Positions 28,194-36,608 of a DNA stretch of 64,000 nucleotides are shown here, piece by piece. The stretch covers positions 6,919,001 through 6,983,000 of the forward strand of contig NZ_CP108430.1 in assembly GCF_041435335.1 (NCBI RefSeq), written 5' to 3'. The stretch is from Streptomyces sp. NBC_01283 (lineage in GTDB: Bacteria; Actinomycetota; Actinomycetes; Streptomycetales; Streptomycetaceae). A model generated the notes under the pieces. That model had not been told where the DNA came from. It did no database searches and saw nothing but the letters and a program-made list of their open reading frames with translations. The stretch's first letter is position 1. Each line of letters starts with the position of its first letter. A program made the translations under genes and the position numbers.

Positions 28194-29375
28194 ATGGCTG
28201 AGGCTCAGAACATTCCGGTGGGGTCCACCACCGCCGGGTCCATCGCGGTGGCCGCCGAGTCCACCGTCGCCACCCGCATGAGCGCGCCCCCGTCCTTCGA
28301 CGTGGCGGACTTCCCCGTCCCCCACGGCCGCGAGGAGGAGTGGCGGTTCACCCCGCTGGAGCGCCTGCGCGGGCTGCACGACGGCACGGCGGTCGCCACC
28401 GGCGGCATCCGCGTCGAGGTGACGGCTCCGGCGGGCGTGACCCAGGAGACCGTCGGCCGTGACGACGCGCGCGTGGGCAAGGCGGGCAAGCCCGTCGACC
28501 GCGTGGCCGCGCAGGCCTACAGCTCCTTCGAGAAGGCATCGGTGGTGACCGTCCCCAAGGAGACGGTCCTGACCGAGCCGATCCGGATCGCCGTGCACGG
28601 CGAGGGCGGCACCGCCTTCGCGCACCAGGTCATCGAGGTGGGCGCGTTCGCCGAGGCCCTGGTCGTCATCGACCACACCGGTGACGCCGTGCTCGCCGCG
28701 AACGTCGACTACCTCCTGGGCGACGGCGCCAAGCTGACCGTCGTCTCCGTCCAGGACTGGGACGAGAAGGCCGTCCACGTCGCCCAGCACAACGCGCTGG
28801 TCGGCCGCGACGCCTCCTTCAAGTCGGTCGTCGTGACCTTCGGCGGCGACGTCGTCCGCCTGCACCCCCGCGTCGAGTACGCGGGCACCGGCGGCGAGGC
28901 CGAGTTCTTCGGTCTGTACGTCACCGACGCGGGCCAGCACCAGGAGCACCGCCTCCTGGTCGACCACAATCAGCCGCACTGCAAGTCGAACGTCGTCTAC
29001 AAGGGCGCGCTCCAGGGCGACGACGCCCACGCGGTGTGGATCGGCGACGTCCTCATCGAGGCCGCGGCCGAGGGCACGGACACGTACGAGATGAACCGCA
29101 ACCTGGTTCTGACCGACGGCGCCCGCGTCGACTCCGTGCCGAACCTCGAGATCGAGACCGGCGAGATCGTCGGCGCGGGCCACGCATCGGCGACCGGCCG
29201 CTTCGACGACGAGCAGCTCTTCTACCTCCAGTCGCGCGGCATCCCGCAGGACGAGGCACGCCGCCTCGTCGTCCGCGGATTCTTCGCCGAGCTGATCCAG
29301 CAGATCGGCCTGCCCGACATCGAAGAGCGCCTCCTCGCGAAGATCGAAGAGGAGCTGGAGGCGTCGGCCGCATGA
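28194..29375 (+). CDS. sufD: Fe-S cluster assembly protein SufD
   Basis: Second beta-helix subunit of SufBCD. 393 aa with VPHGREEEWRFTPLERL, YVTDAGQHQEHRLLVDHNQPHCKSNVVYKGAL containing the conserved His and Cys, and RGIPQDEARRLVVRGFFAEL. A 64-nt gap separates it from sufB, whereas the rest of the operon is tightly packed; its stop overlaps the next ATG. Confidence 0.96.
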   Translation: MAEAQNIPVGSTTAGSIAVAAESTVATRMSAPPSFDVADFPVPHGREEEWRFTPLERLRGLHDGTAVATGGIRVEVTAPAGVTQETVGRDDARVGKAGKPVDRVAAQAYSSFEKASVVTVPKETVLTEPIRIAVHGEGGTAFAHQVIEVGAFAEALVVIDHTGDAVLAANVDYLLGDGAKLTVVSVQDWDEKAVHVAQHNALVGRDASFKSVVVTFGGDVVRLHPRVEYAGTGGEAEFFGLYVTDAGQHQEHRLLVDHNQPHCKSNVVYKGALQGDDAHAVWIGDVLIEAAAEGTDTYEMNRNLVLTDGARVDSVPNLEIETGEIVGAGHASATGRFDDEQLFYLQSRGIPQDEARRLVVRGFFAELIQQIGLPDIEERLLAKIEEELEASAA

Positions 29376-29689
29376 CATTCGTACGCGCCTGTGGACTGAG
29401 CGAGCTGTCGGAGGACACCCCGAAGCGGGTGGAACTCGACGGCACGCCGGTCTCGGTCGTCCACACCGAGGGCGAGGTGTTCGCGATCAACGACATCTGC
29501 TCGCACGCGAACGTCTCCCTCTCCGAGGGCGAGGTGGAGGACTGTCAGATCGAGTGCTGGCTGCACGGCTCCGCCTTCGACCTCCGCACCGGCAAGCCGT
29601 CCGGCCTCCCCGCGACGCGCCCCGTCCCCGTATACCCCGTAAAGATCGAAGGGGACGATGTGCTCGTCTCCCTCACCCAGGAGTCCTGA
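29372..29689 (+). CDS. Rieske [2Fe-2S] ferredoxin-like protein of the suf operon
   Basis: 105 aa with the Rieske ligand pattern Cys43-X-His45 and Cys62-X2-His65 (CSH...CWLH), the form seen in dioxygenase ferredoxins. It probably supplies electrons, or is a client, for SUF cluster assembly; actinobacterial suf operons commonly carry such a gene between sufD and sufC. ATG 29372 overlaps the sufD stop (ATGA). Confidence 0.92.
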   Translation: MTFVRACGLSELSEDTPKRVELDGTPVSVVHTEGEVFAINDICSHANVSLSEGEVEDCQIECWLHGSAFDLRTGKPSGLPATRPVPVYPVKIEGDDVLVSLTQES

Positions 29690-29694
29690 GGCAC

Positions 29695-30459
29695 ATGGCA
29701 ACGCTTGAAATCCGAGACCTGCACGTCACCGTCGAGGCCGACAACGCCACGAAGGAGATCCTCAAGGGCGTCGACCTCACCGTGAAGCAGGGCGAGACGC
29801 ACGCCATCATGGGCCCGAACGGCTCCGGCAAGTCGACGCTCGCCTACTCCGTCGCGGGTCACCCCAAGTACACGATCACCCAGGGCACGGTCACCCTCGA
29901 CGGCGAGGACGTCCTCGAGATGTCCGTCGACGAGCGCGCCCGCGCCGGCCTCTTCCTCGCCATGCAGTACCCGGTCGAGGTCCCCGGCGTCTCGGTCTCC
30001 AACTTCCTGCGTACGTCGGCGACGGCGATCCGCGGCGAGGCCCCCAAGCTGCGCACCTGGGTGAAGGAGGTCAAGTCCGCGATGGAGCAGCTCCAGATGG
30101 ACCCGGCCTTCGCCGAGCGCAACGTGAACGAGGGCTTCTCCGGCGGTGAGAAGAAGCGCCACGAGATCCTCCAGATGGAGCTCCTCAAGCCGAAGATCGC
30201 GATCCTCGACGAGACGGACTCCGGCCTGGACGTCGACGCCCTGCGTCAGGTCTCCGACGGCGTCAACCGCGTCCGTGAGACCGGTGAGGTCGGCACGCTG
30301 CTGATCACGCACTACACGCGCATCCTGCGCTACATCAAGCCCGACTTCGTGCACGTCTTCGCGAACGGCCGCATCGCCGAGTCCGGCGGCGCCGAGCTCG
30401 CCGACAAGCTCGAGGCCGAGGGCTACGAGGCCTACACGAAGGGTGGCGTATCCGCGTGA
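29695..30459 (+). CDS. sufC: Fe-S cluster assembly ATPase SufC
   Basis: Cytoplasmic ABC-type ATPase of SufBCD. 254 aa. Walker A GPNGSGKST, the SufC-type AMQYPVEVPGVS Q-loop region, signature FSGGEKKRHEILQM, Walker B IAILDETDSGLD (Asp-Glu-Thr is typical of SufC) and ITHYTRIL. The ATG at 29695 follows AGGAG that lies in the end of the Rieske gene. Confidence 0.97.
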   Translation: MATLEIRDLHVTVEADNATKEILKGVDLTVKQGETHAIMGPNGSGKSTLAYSVAGHPKYTITQGTVTLDGEDVLEMSVDERARAGLFLAMQYPVEVPGVSVSNFLRTSATAIRGEAPKLRTWVKEVKSAMEQLQMDPAFAERNVNEGFSGGEKKRHEILQMELLKPKIAILDETDSGLDVDALRQVSDGVNRVRETGEVGTLLITHYTRILRYIKPDFVHVFANGRIAESGGAELADKLEAEGYEAYTKGGVSA

Positions 30460-31724
30460 CAGTGGCCCACCAGGGGCTCTCCGGCCTCCTCGACACCGAG
30501 GCGCTCCGCAAGGACTTCCCGATCCTGGATCGCACGATCCACGACGGCAAGAAGCTCGTCTACCTGGACAACGCGGCGACGTCCCAGACGCCGCGCCAGG
30601 TGCTCGACGTACTCAACGAGTACTACGAGAAGCACAACGCCAACGTCCACCGCGGTGTGCACGTCCTCGCGGAGGAGGCCACGGCGCTCTACGAGGGCGC
30701 CCGTGACAAGGTCGCGGCGTTCATCAACGCGCCGAGCCGCGACGAGGTGATCTTCACCAAGAACGCCTCCGAGTCGCTCAACCTCGTGGCCAACATGCTG
30801 GGCTGGGCCGACGAGCCCTACCGCGTGGACCACGAGACCGAGATCGTCATCACGGAGATGGAGCACCACTCCAACATCGTGCCGTGGCAGCTGCTCTCGC
30901 AGCGCACGGGCGCGAAGCTGAAGTGGTTCGGTCTCACGGACGACGGCCGGCTCGACCTGTCCAACATCAACGAGATCATCACGGAGAAGACGAAGATCGT
31001 CTCCTTCGTCCTTGTCTCGAACATCCTCGGCACGCACAACCCCGTCGAGGCGATCGTCCGCCGGGCGCAGGAGGTCGGCGCGCTCGTCCTCATCGACGCC
31101 TCGCAGGCCGCCCCGCACATGCCGCTGGACGTGCAGGCGCTGCAGGCCGACTTCGTGGCCTTCACCGGCCACAAGATGCTGGCCACGACGGGCATCGGCG
31201 TCCTCTGGGGCCGTCAGGAGCTTCTCGAGGACCTGCCGCCGTTCCTCGGCGGCGGCGAGATGATCGAGACGGTGTCGATGAGCTCGTCGACGTACGCTCC
31301 CGCGCCGCACAAGTTCGAGGCGGGTACGCCCCCGGTCTCCCAGGCCGTCGGCCTGGGCGCGGCCGTGGACTACCTCTCCGCGATCGGCATGGACAAGATC
31401 GCCGCTCATGAGCACGCGATCACCGAGTATGCGGTCAAGCGCCTCCTGGAGGTCCCCGACCTCCGGATCATCGGCCCGGCATCGGCCGAGGACCGCGGCG
31501 CCGCGATCTCCTTCACGCTCGGCGACATCCACCCGCACGACGTGGGCCAGGTCCTGGACGAGCAAGGCATCGCGGTCCGCGTGGGTCACCACTGCGCCCG
31601 CCCCGTCTGCCTCCGCTACGGAATTCCTGCGACCACGCGAGCGTCGTTCTATCTGTACTCCACGCCCGGCGAGATCGACGCGCTCGTCGACGGCCTGGAG
31701 CACGTACGGAACTTCTTCGGCTGA
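30456..31724 (+). CDS. sufS: Cysteine desulfurase SufS
   Basis: PLP enzyme that takes sulfur from cysteine for cluster assembly. 422 aa, group II desulfurase. DNAATSQTP starts the PLP fold, Lys240 in FTGHKM forms the Schiff base, and catalytic Cys380 lies in RVGHHCARP. The GTG start overlaps the sufC stop by 4 nt. Its usual partner, SufU, is the next gene. Confidence 0.97.
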   Translation: MTVAHQGLSGLLDTEALRKDFPILDRTIHDGKKLVYLDNAATSQTPRQVLDVLNEYYEKHNANVHRGVHVLAEEATALYEGARDKVAAFINAPSRDEVIFTKNASESLNLVANMLGWADEPYRVDHETEIVITEMEHHSNIVPWQLLSQRTGAKLKWFGLTDDGRLDLSNINEIITEKTKIVSFVLVSNILGTHNPVEAIVRRAQEVGALVLIDASQAAPHMPLDVQALQADFVAFTGHKMLATTGIGVLWGRQELLEDLPPFLGGGEMIETVSMSSSTYAPAPHKFEAGTPPVSQAVGLGAAVDYLSAIGMDKIAAHEHAITEYAVKRLLEVPDLRIIGPASAEDRGAAISFTLGDIHPHDVGQVLDEQGIAVRVGHHCARPVCLRYGIPATTRASFYLYSTPGEIDALVDGLEHVRNFFG

Positions 31725-31740
31725 GGGGCTGGCTGGGAAC

Positions 31741-32211
31741 GTGAAGCTGGATTCGATGTACCAGGAAGTCATCCTGGACCACTACAAGCACCCGCACGGG
31801 CGCGGTCTGCGTGATGGCGACGCCGAGGTGCACCACGTCAACCCGACGTGCGGCGACGAGATCACGCTGCGCGTGAAGTACGACGGGTCGACGATCGCCG
31901 ACGTGTCGTACGAGGGCCAGGGCTGCTCCATCAGCCAGGCCAGCGCATCCGTCCTGAACGACCTGCTGGTCGGGAAGGAGCTCGCCGAGGCGCAGAAGGT
32001 CCAGGAAGTCTTCCTGGAGCTGATGCAGTCCAAGGGCAAGCTGGAGCCGGACGACGCGATGGAGGAGGTCCTGGAGGACGCCGTCGCGTTCGCCGGGGTC
32101 TCGAAGTACCCGGCGCGTGTGAAGTGTGCTCTGCTGAGCTGGATGGCGTGGAAGGACGCGACGGCGCAGGCACTCGGTACCGACGACGTCGCTGAGAGGA
32201 AGACCGCATGA
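31741..32211 (+). CDS. sufU: Zinc-dependent sulfurtransferase SufU
   Basis: Accepts the persulfide from SufS. 156 aa. Cys37 (with Asp39, NPTCGDE), Cys62 (GQGCSIS) and Cys129 (VKCALLSW) match the zinc-ligand set. The ~18-residue insertion between the second and third cysteines that distinguishes SufU from IscU appears present. GTG 31741 begins the family motif LDSMYQEVILDHYKHP; the stop overlaps the next ATG (ATGA). Confidence 0.95.
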   Translation: MKLDSMYQEVILDHYKHPHGRGLRDGDAEVHHVNPTCGDEITLRVKYDGSTIADVSYEGQGCSISQASASVLNDLLVGKELAEAQKVQEVFLELMQSKGKLEPDDAMEEVLEDAVAFAGVSKYPARVKCALLSWMAWKDATAQALGTDDVAERKTA

Positions 32212-32543
32212 GCGAGAACGAGACCCTGACCAAGCCGGCCTCGGAAGAAGAGGTCCGCGAGGCGCTGTACGACGTGGTCGACCCCGAGCTGGGCATCGAC
32301 GTCGTCAACCTCGGCCTGATCTACGGCATCCACGTCGACGACGCGAACATCGCGACGATCGACATGACGCTCACCTCGGCGGCCTGCCCGCTGACGGACG
32401 TCATCGAGGACCAGGCGAAGTCCGCCACCGACGGCATCGTCAACGAGCTCCGGATCAACTGGGTCTGGATGCCGCCGTGGGGCCCGGACAAGATCACGGA
32501 CGACGGCCGCGAGCAGCTTCGCGCGCTCGGGTTCAACGTCTGA
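32208..32543 (+). CDS. sufT: SufT-like metal-sulfur cluster assembly factor (MIP18/DUF59 family)
   Basis: 111 aa. Sequence EEEVREALYDVVDPELGIDVVNLGLIYGI and TLTSAACPLTDVIEDQ, with the conserved cysteine, place it in the MIP18/PaaD-like family. In suf operons this protein helps cluster maturation or transfer. It is the last gene of the operon, followed by a strong terminator. Confidence 0.9.
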   Translation: MSENETLTKPASEEEVREALYDVVDPELGIDVVNLGLIYGIHVDDANIATIDMTLTSAACPLTDVIEDQAKSATDGIVNELRINWVWMPPWGPDKITDDGREQLRALGFNV

Positions 32544-32587
32544 GGGTCCGAGGGCTCGACGTCTGACGTGTGACAGGTAGTTCTGCT

Positions 32588-32626
32588 GGTTCGGCCCCCC
32601 GCGCTTGATGCGCGGGGGGCCGAACC
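32588..32626. terminator. Bidirectional terminator ending the suf operon
   Basis: A perfect 17-bp stem (32588-32604 with 32610-32626) with a five-base loop, 44 nt after the sufT stop and 10 nt before the stop of the convergent membrane gene. Confidence 0.88.
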
Positions 32627-32635
32627 GCGTTCCGC

Positions 32636-33826
32636 TCAGGGGGCGGGGCTCAGCGCGCCGTCCCGCTCGGCCTCGTTCTCGGCCGCGGCCTGCGCCAGCG
32701 TGTGCGCGAGGCCCTCCTTGCGGATGCGTTGGTCGATGTAGAGCACGGCGGTCACCAGGGGCAGGAACACGCTGGCGGCCAGTTGTGTGAGGAACGAGGC
32801 GACCAGACCGAACAGGGCGTACAGGCCGAACTGGGAACGCAGTTGGTCGAGCATGATCGTGGAGGTGGAGTCGCCCGCGTGCACCGGAGGCGGTGTCGGC
32901 GTCGCGAACTGCAGGGGGAGGCGCACCGCCAGGGACACGGCACCCACGATCATCCCGGCGAGCAGCGAGATGCCGAACGTGCGCCACCAGGCGCCGCGGA
33001 CCAGGCGTACGGACCGGCGCAGGGCCTGCAGCGGGCCGGCCGTCTCGAGGGACGCGGCCGCGGGGGCGAAGGCGAAGATGACGTAGAGCCAGGCCGCCAG
33101 CGGGGTCACGACGAGCAGCAGCAGGAAGATCATGCCGAACGGCGCGGCGGACTGCGTCAGGACGGTGACGAAGAAGGAGACGAAGAGCAGTACGCACACG
33201 GCCGCGGGCAGCAGCAGGATGACGGCCAAGAGGACGGTCACGCCCATGACCGACGGCGTCCGCGACCACGCCCGCCGCCAGACCGCCGTGAACGTCGCCG
33301 GGCGGCCGAGCACCGCCTCGTGCAGCGTGGCCGCGCACGCGGCCTGGATGAACGAGTTCACGGCCAGGGTGGCGAGCATGATGAGCAGCCACACCGTGCC
33401 GAAGGCGATCAGGACGGGCCTGCCGTCGTCCCAGGAGAACGTGCCCCCGGGCTCCGACAGGGTGCGCCAGTGGTCGCGGACACCGAGGTAGGCGATGACG
33501 GCCGCCGCTGTCATGACCGCGGCCAGCAGACCGTACGCCGCGGCTGCCGTGCCGAACAGCGGCTTCGCGTACCGCCGCATCGTGGCGAAAGTGCCGCCGA
33601 GGACGCGGTCGACGCTCAGCGGGGCGAGGGGGATGACGCCGGGCTTGGGCGGCGGGGGCGGCGGCGTCCACCCGCCGTTCCAGCCCCAGCCGGGCGGGCC
33701 GCCGTAGGGACTCGGCGGGTACGGACCCTGCGGGTACGGCCCGGGCTGTCCTTGCGGCCCCTGCGGCCCCTGCGGCCCCTGCGGCCACTGTGGTTCCTGT
33801 GGTCCCCACCCCGATGCGTCTGCCAT
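32636..33826 (-). CDS. Polytopic membrane protein with a Gly/Pro/Gln-rich N-terminal tail
   Basis: 396 aa. The first ~65 residues are low complexity with QGP repeats and a proline tract (PYPQGPYPPSPYGG, then TPPPPPPKPG). Then come six hydrophobic segments, with conserved-looking PLSVDRVLGGTFATMRRY and ALRRSVRLVRGAWWRTFGI, as in the DUF7544 / glycerophosphodiesterase membrane-domain family common in Streptomyces. Function unknown. The ATG at 33826 has GGAGC ~12 nt upstream; the longer frame to 33871 is not supported. Confidence 0.8.
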   Translation of the reverse strand: MADASGWGPQEPQWPQGPQGPQGPQGQPGPYPQGPYPPSPYGGPPGWGWNGGWTPPPPPPKPGVIPLAPLSVDRVLGGTFATMRRYAKPLFGTAAAAYGLLAAVMTAAAVIAYLGVRDHWRTLSEPGGTFSWDDGRPVLIAFGTVWLLIMLATLAVNSFIQAACAATLHEAVLGRPATFTAVWRRAWSRTPSVMGVTVLLAVILLLPAAVCVLLFVSFFVTVLTQSAAPFGMIFLLLLVVTPLAAWLYVIFAFAPAAASLETAGPLQALRRSVRLVRGAWWRTFGISLLAGMIVGAVSLAVRLPLQFATPTPPPVHAGDSTSTIMLDQLRSQFGLYALFGLVASFLTQLAASVFLPLVTAVLYIDQRIRKEGLAHTLAQAAAENEAERDGALSPAP

Positions 33827-33910
33827 CGCTTTCGTGCTCCGTCGTCTCTTGCGCCTCTGTGGCCCCCCCACAGCGATCGCGTCACCCTAACCGGTGGGAA
33901 CACCCGCGTT

Positions 33911-33950
33911 TGCGTACGCCCGTACACAACGATATGTACACTCGTACGCA
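33911..33950. promoter_or_regulatory. Nested 40-bp palindromic operator over the SMR gene promoter and start codon
   Basis: Outer arms TGCGTACG (33911-33918) and CGTACGCA (33943-33950) and inner arms GTACA (33922-33926) and TGTAC (33935-33939) share one exact centre at 33930.5. The last base is the A of the SMR ATG. TACACT (33937-33942) is a plausible -10 giving a leaderless transcript. The TetR-family gene downstream is the obvious candidate ligand. Confidence 0.75.
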
Positions 33951-34270
33951 TGGGATACGGACTGCTCGCCGGGGCGATCATCGCGGAGGTGGCCGGGACG
34001 ACGGCCATGAAGTACAGCGAGGGGTTCAGCAGGCTCTGGCCCTCGCTGATCACCGTCGTGGGCTATCTGATCGCGTTCACGCTGCTCGCGCAGACCCTGA
34101 AGACGCTGTCCGTCGGAACCGCGTACGCGATCTGGGCGGGGATCGGCACCGCCGCGGTCGCGGCCATCGGGATGGTCTTCATGGGCGAGTCGGCCGGCCT
34201 CGCCAAGATCGCCGGGATCGCCCTCGTGATCGCGGGTGTCGTCCTGCTCAACCTCGGCGGAGCGCACTGA
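33950..34270 (+). CDS. Small multidrug resistance (SMR/EmrE-type) efflux protein
   Basis: 106 aa, four transmembrane helices. The essential membrane glutamate is Glu13 in AGAIIAEVAGTTAMKYSEG, and the SMR helix-3 motif AYAIWAGIGTA is present. It probably exports lipophilic cations by proton antiport. The TetR gene overlaps its stop by one base, and the palindrome at 33911-33950 suggests drug-induced derepression (inference). Confidence 0.93.
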   Translation: MGYGLLAGAIIAEVAGTTAMKYSEGFSRLWPSLITVVGYLIAFTLLAQTLKTLSVGTAYAIWAGIGTAAVAAIGMVFMGESAGLAKIAGIALVIAGVVLLNLGGAH

Positions 34271-34815
34271 TGGCCCGGCGCTACGACCCCGAGCGGCGCC
34301 AGCGGATCATCGACGCCGCGATCCGGGTGGTGGGGGACAAGGGAATTGGCGGGCTCAGCCACCGCTCGGTCGCCGCGGAGGCCGATGTGCCGCTCGGTTC
34401 GACCACCTACCACTTCAAGACGCTCGACGATCTGCTGGTGGCCGCGATGCGGCAGGCCAACGAAGGATTCGCCAAGGCGGTCACCGCGAGCGGCGCGTTC
34501 GAGGACCCGAGGGTCGATCTCGCCGGTGAGCTCGCCGGGCTGCTCGGCCAGTGGCTCGCAGGGGACCGCACGGAGCTCGAGCTGGAGTACGAGCTCTATC
34601 TGGCCGCCCTGCGCAAGCCCGCGCTGCAGCCCGTCGCCGCCGAGTGCGGGGAGGCGCTCGCCGTGGTCCTGCGGCGGCGCACCGACCCCGTCACCGCACA
34701 GGCGCTCGTCGCGCTCGTGGACGGAATCTGCCTGCAGGTGCTGCTCACGGGCGTGCGGTACGACGAGGCGTACGCGCGCGAGGTGTTCCACCGGCTCGTT
34801 CCGTCGGGCGGCTGA
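34270..34815 (+). CDS. TetR/AcrR-family repressor, probably of the SMR gene
   Basis: 181 aa. The N-terminal HTH runs from RRQRIIDAAIRVVGDKGIGGLSHRSVA to PLGSTTYHFKTLDDLL, the TetR signature. The C-terminal ligand domain (ELELEYELYLAAL, LVALVDGICLQVLL) is of the TetR_C_6-like kind. It starts on TGATG, overlapping the SMR stop, so efflux protein and regulator are translated together under one operator. Confidence 0.9.
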   Translation: MARRYDPERRQRIIDAAIRVVGDKGIGGLSHRSVAAEADVPLGSTTYHFKTLDDLLVAAMRQANEGFAKAVTASGAFEDPRVDLAGELAGLLGQWLAGDRTELELEYELYLAALRKPALQPVAAECGEALAVVLRRRTDPVTAQALVALVDGICLQVLLTGVRYDEAYAREVFHRLVPSGG

Positions 34816-34903
34816 CCGCCGAGGGCGCTCCCGGGACACGCGGCGCAGGCGGACGGGTGGCCCGGAGGCTGAGACCGGTTCGCCCGCGCGGCGCGCCGCC
34901 GGT

Positions 34904-34915
34904 TAGGTTTTCCCC
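34904..34915 (+). promoter_or_regulatory. -10 element of dapD, implying a leaderless mRNA
   Basis: TAGGTT (34904-34909) sits so that transcription would start at about 34916, the A of the dapD ATG. No Shine-Dalgarno sequence is present before the start. A good -35 is not obvious. Confidence 0.4.
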
Positions 34916-35905
34916 ATGACCGACACGAACGCTTCCCGCCCCACCGGCGCCGTCGCCGCAGGCCTCGCCACCGTCACCACCGACGGCACCGTTCTCGACA
35001 CCTGGTTCCCCGCGCCCGAGCTCGTCGCCGAAGCGGGCCCCTCGGGCACCGAGCGGCTCACCGCCGAGCGTGCCGTGCAGCTGCTCGGCGAGGGCGCCGC
35101 CAAGGCCATCGGCCGGGACGCCCGCCGTGGCGTGGAGATCATCGCCGTACGTACGGTCATCGCGTCCATCGACGACAAGCCGCTGGACGCCCACGACGTC
35201 TACCTGCGTCTGCACCTGCTCTCGCACCGCCTGGTCAAGCCGCACGGCGTGAACCTCGACGGCCAGTTCGCCTTCCTCGCCAACGTCGCCTGGACCTCGC
35301 TCGGCCCGGTCGCCGTCGACGACGTCGAGAAGGTACGGCTCAACGCCCGCGCCGAGGGCCTGCACCTCGCCGTGACCTCCATCGACAAGTTCCCGCGCAT
35401 GACGGACTACGTCGCCCCGAAGGGCGTCCGCATCGCCGACGCCGACCGGGTGCGGCTCGGCGCGCACCTCGCCGAGGGCACGACCGTCATGCACGAGGGC
35501 TTCGTGAACTTCAACGCGGGCACGCTCGGCACCTCCATGGTCGAGGGCCGCATCTCCGCCGGTGTCGTCGTCGGTGACGGCTCCGACATCGGTGGCGGCG
35601 CCTCCACGATGGGCACCCTTTCCGGCGGCGGCAACGTCCGCATCGTCATCGGCGAGCGCTGCCTGATCGGCGCCGAGGCTGGCGTCGGCATCGCGCTGGG
35701 CGACGAGTGCGTCGTCGAGGCCGGTCTCTACGTCACCGCCGGGTCCCGCGTGACCATGCCCGACGGGCAGATCGTCAAGGCCCGCGAGCTCTCCGGCGCC
35801 TCGAACATCCTCTTCCGCCGCAACTCGGTCACCGGCGCCGTCGAGGCCCGCCCGAACAACGCGGTGTGGGGCGGCCTGAACGACGTGCTGCACAGCCACA
35901 ACTGA
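34916..35905 (+). CDS. dapD: 2,3,4,5-tetrahydropyridine-2,6-dicarboxylate N-succinyltransferase (actinobacterial DapD)
   Basis: Succinyl-CoA-dependent step of lysine/diaminopimelate synthesis, feeding peptidoglycan. 329 aa, the long actinobacterial form. The left-handed beta-helix is visible as hexapeptide-type repeats ([58 protein letters not shown]), with [17 protein letters not shown] as family signature. A DapA-like gene lies 0.6 kb downstream on the other strand. Confidence 0.94.
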   Translation: MTDTNASRPTGAVAAGLATVTTDGTVLDTWFPAPELVAEAGPSGTERLTAERAVQLLGEGAAKAIGRDARRGVEIIAVRTVIASIDDKPLDAHDVYLRLHLLSHRLVKPHGVNLDGQFAFLANVAWTSLGPVAVDDVEKVRLNARAEGLHLAVTSIDKFPRMTDYVAPKGVRIADADRVRLGAHLAEGTTVMHEGFVNFNAGTLGTSMVEGRISAGVVVGDGSDIGGGASTMGTLSGGGNVRIVIGERCLIGAEAGVGIALGDECVVEAGLYVTAGSRVTMPDGQIVKARELSGASNILFRRNSVTGAVEARPNNAVWGGLNDVLHSHN

Positions 35906-35925
35906 GCATCACCGCTTCAGTGAAG

Positions 35926-35953
35926 AGCGCCCTCCGGTCTTCCGGGGGGCGCT
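35926..35953 (+). terminator. Terminator after dapD
   Basis: AGCGCCCTCCGG (35926-35937), loop of four, CCGGGGGGCGCT (35942-35953): a 12-bp stem with one T-G pair, 20 nt after the dapD stop. Confidence 0.75.
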
Positions 35954-36011
35954 GTTGCGTAAGCTGCCCTCCCACGGGGGCGCGCGTCGCGCCGGACGAC
36001 AGGAGAGCGAT

Positions 36012-36608
36012 ATGCAGCGAGTGGGTGTCAGGGCGCTGGCCCTGAGCGGAACGGTGGTTCTCGCGCTGGTGGCCGGGTGCGGTCAGAGCGTGGGCGCGGG
36101 AGCCGGGGCCGCGCACGGGGCGAGCCGGATCTCCACCGGTGACCACGGCTATCCCCTGCAGAAGAGCGACATCCCCTGGAGCGGCAGCCCCAGCCCGTTC
36201 AACGCGCAGGTCAAGCTCGCCGACGGGCGGCGCGTGGCGATGCACTACATGAAGGGCAAGGGGCTCCTCGTGCAGGACTACAGCCCCAAGGCCAAGGGCT
36301 GGTCCAAGTCGGCCGTGGTCCACAAGACGAAGACCGACGCCTGTCAGGGCATCACGCTCAAGGCCAAGGACGGGACGGTGGCGGCCTTCGGGGACTTCGG
36401 GGTGTACTGCGCCGACGGTGAGCCGCCGACCGAGTCGGTCGCCGCGGTCGCCACGGGCCCGCTGACCAAGTGGGCCACGCACCTCACCAAGAACTTCGAC
36501 GGCTGGGAGAAGATCGCCGTCGCCCCCGGGGGAAAGAAGGCCACGTTCAGCCGAGGCTCCGACACGCTCGTGTGGACGAAGGCAGGGGGCTTCCCCGCCG
36601 CGGGCTGA
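36012..36608 (+). CDS. Secreted lipoprotein of unknown function
   Basis: 198 aa. The signal peptide MQRVGVRALALSGTVVLALVAGC ends in a lipobox (LVAGC, Cys23), so it should be lipid-anchored outside the cell. The mature part has an Ala/Gly/Ser-rich spacer and one folded domain with two cysteines (TDACQG and GVYCAD) that could form a disulfide. AGGAG precedes ATG 36012. The last 62 nt overlap the convergent DapA-family gene. Confidence 0.85.
   Translation: MQRVGVRALALSGTVVLALVAGCGQSVGAGAGAAHGASRISTGDHGYPLQKSDIPWSGSPSPFNAQVKLADGRRVAMHYMKGKGLLVQDYSPKAKGWSKSAVVHKTKTDACQGITLKAKDGTVAAFGDFGVYCADGEPPTESVAAVATGPLTKWATHLTKNFDGWEKIAVAPGGKKATFSRGSDTLVWTKAGGFPAAG

Noticed and set aside
33755..33785. Triplicated CCCCTGCGG-type tandem repeat as a mobile or regulatory repeat
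   Set aside because: It is explained by the in-frame Gln-Gly-Pro repeats of the membrane protein's N-terminal tail.
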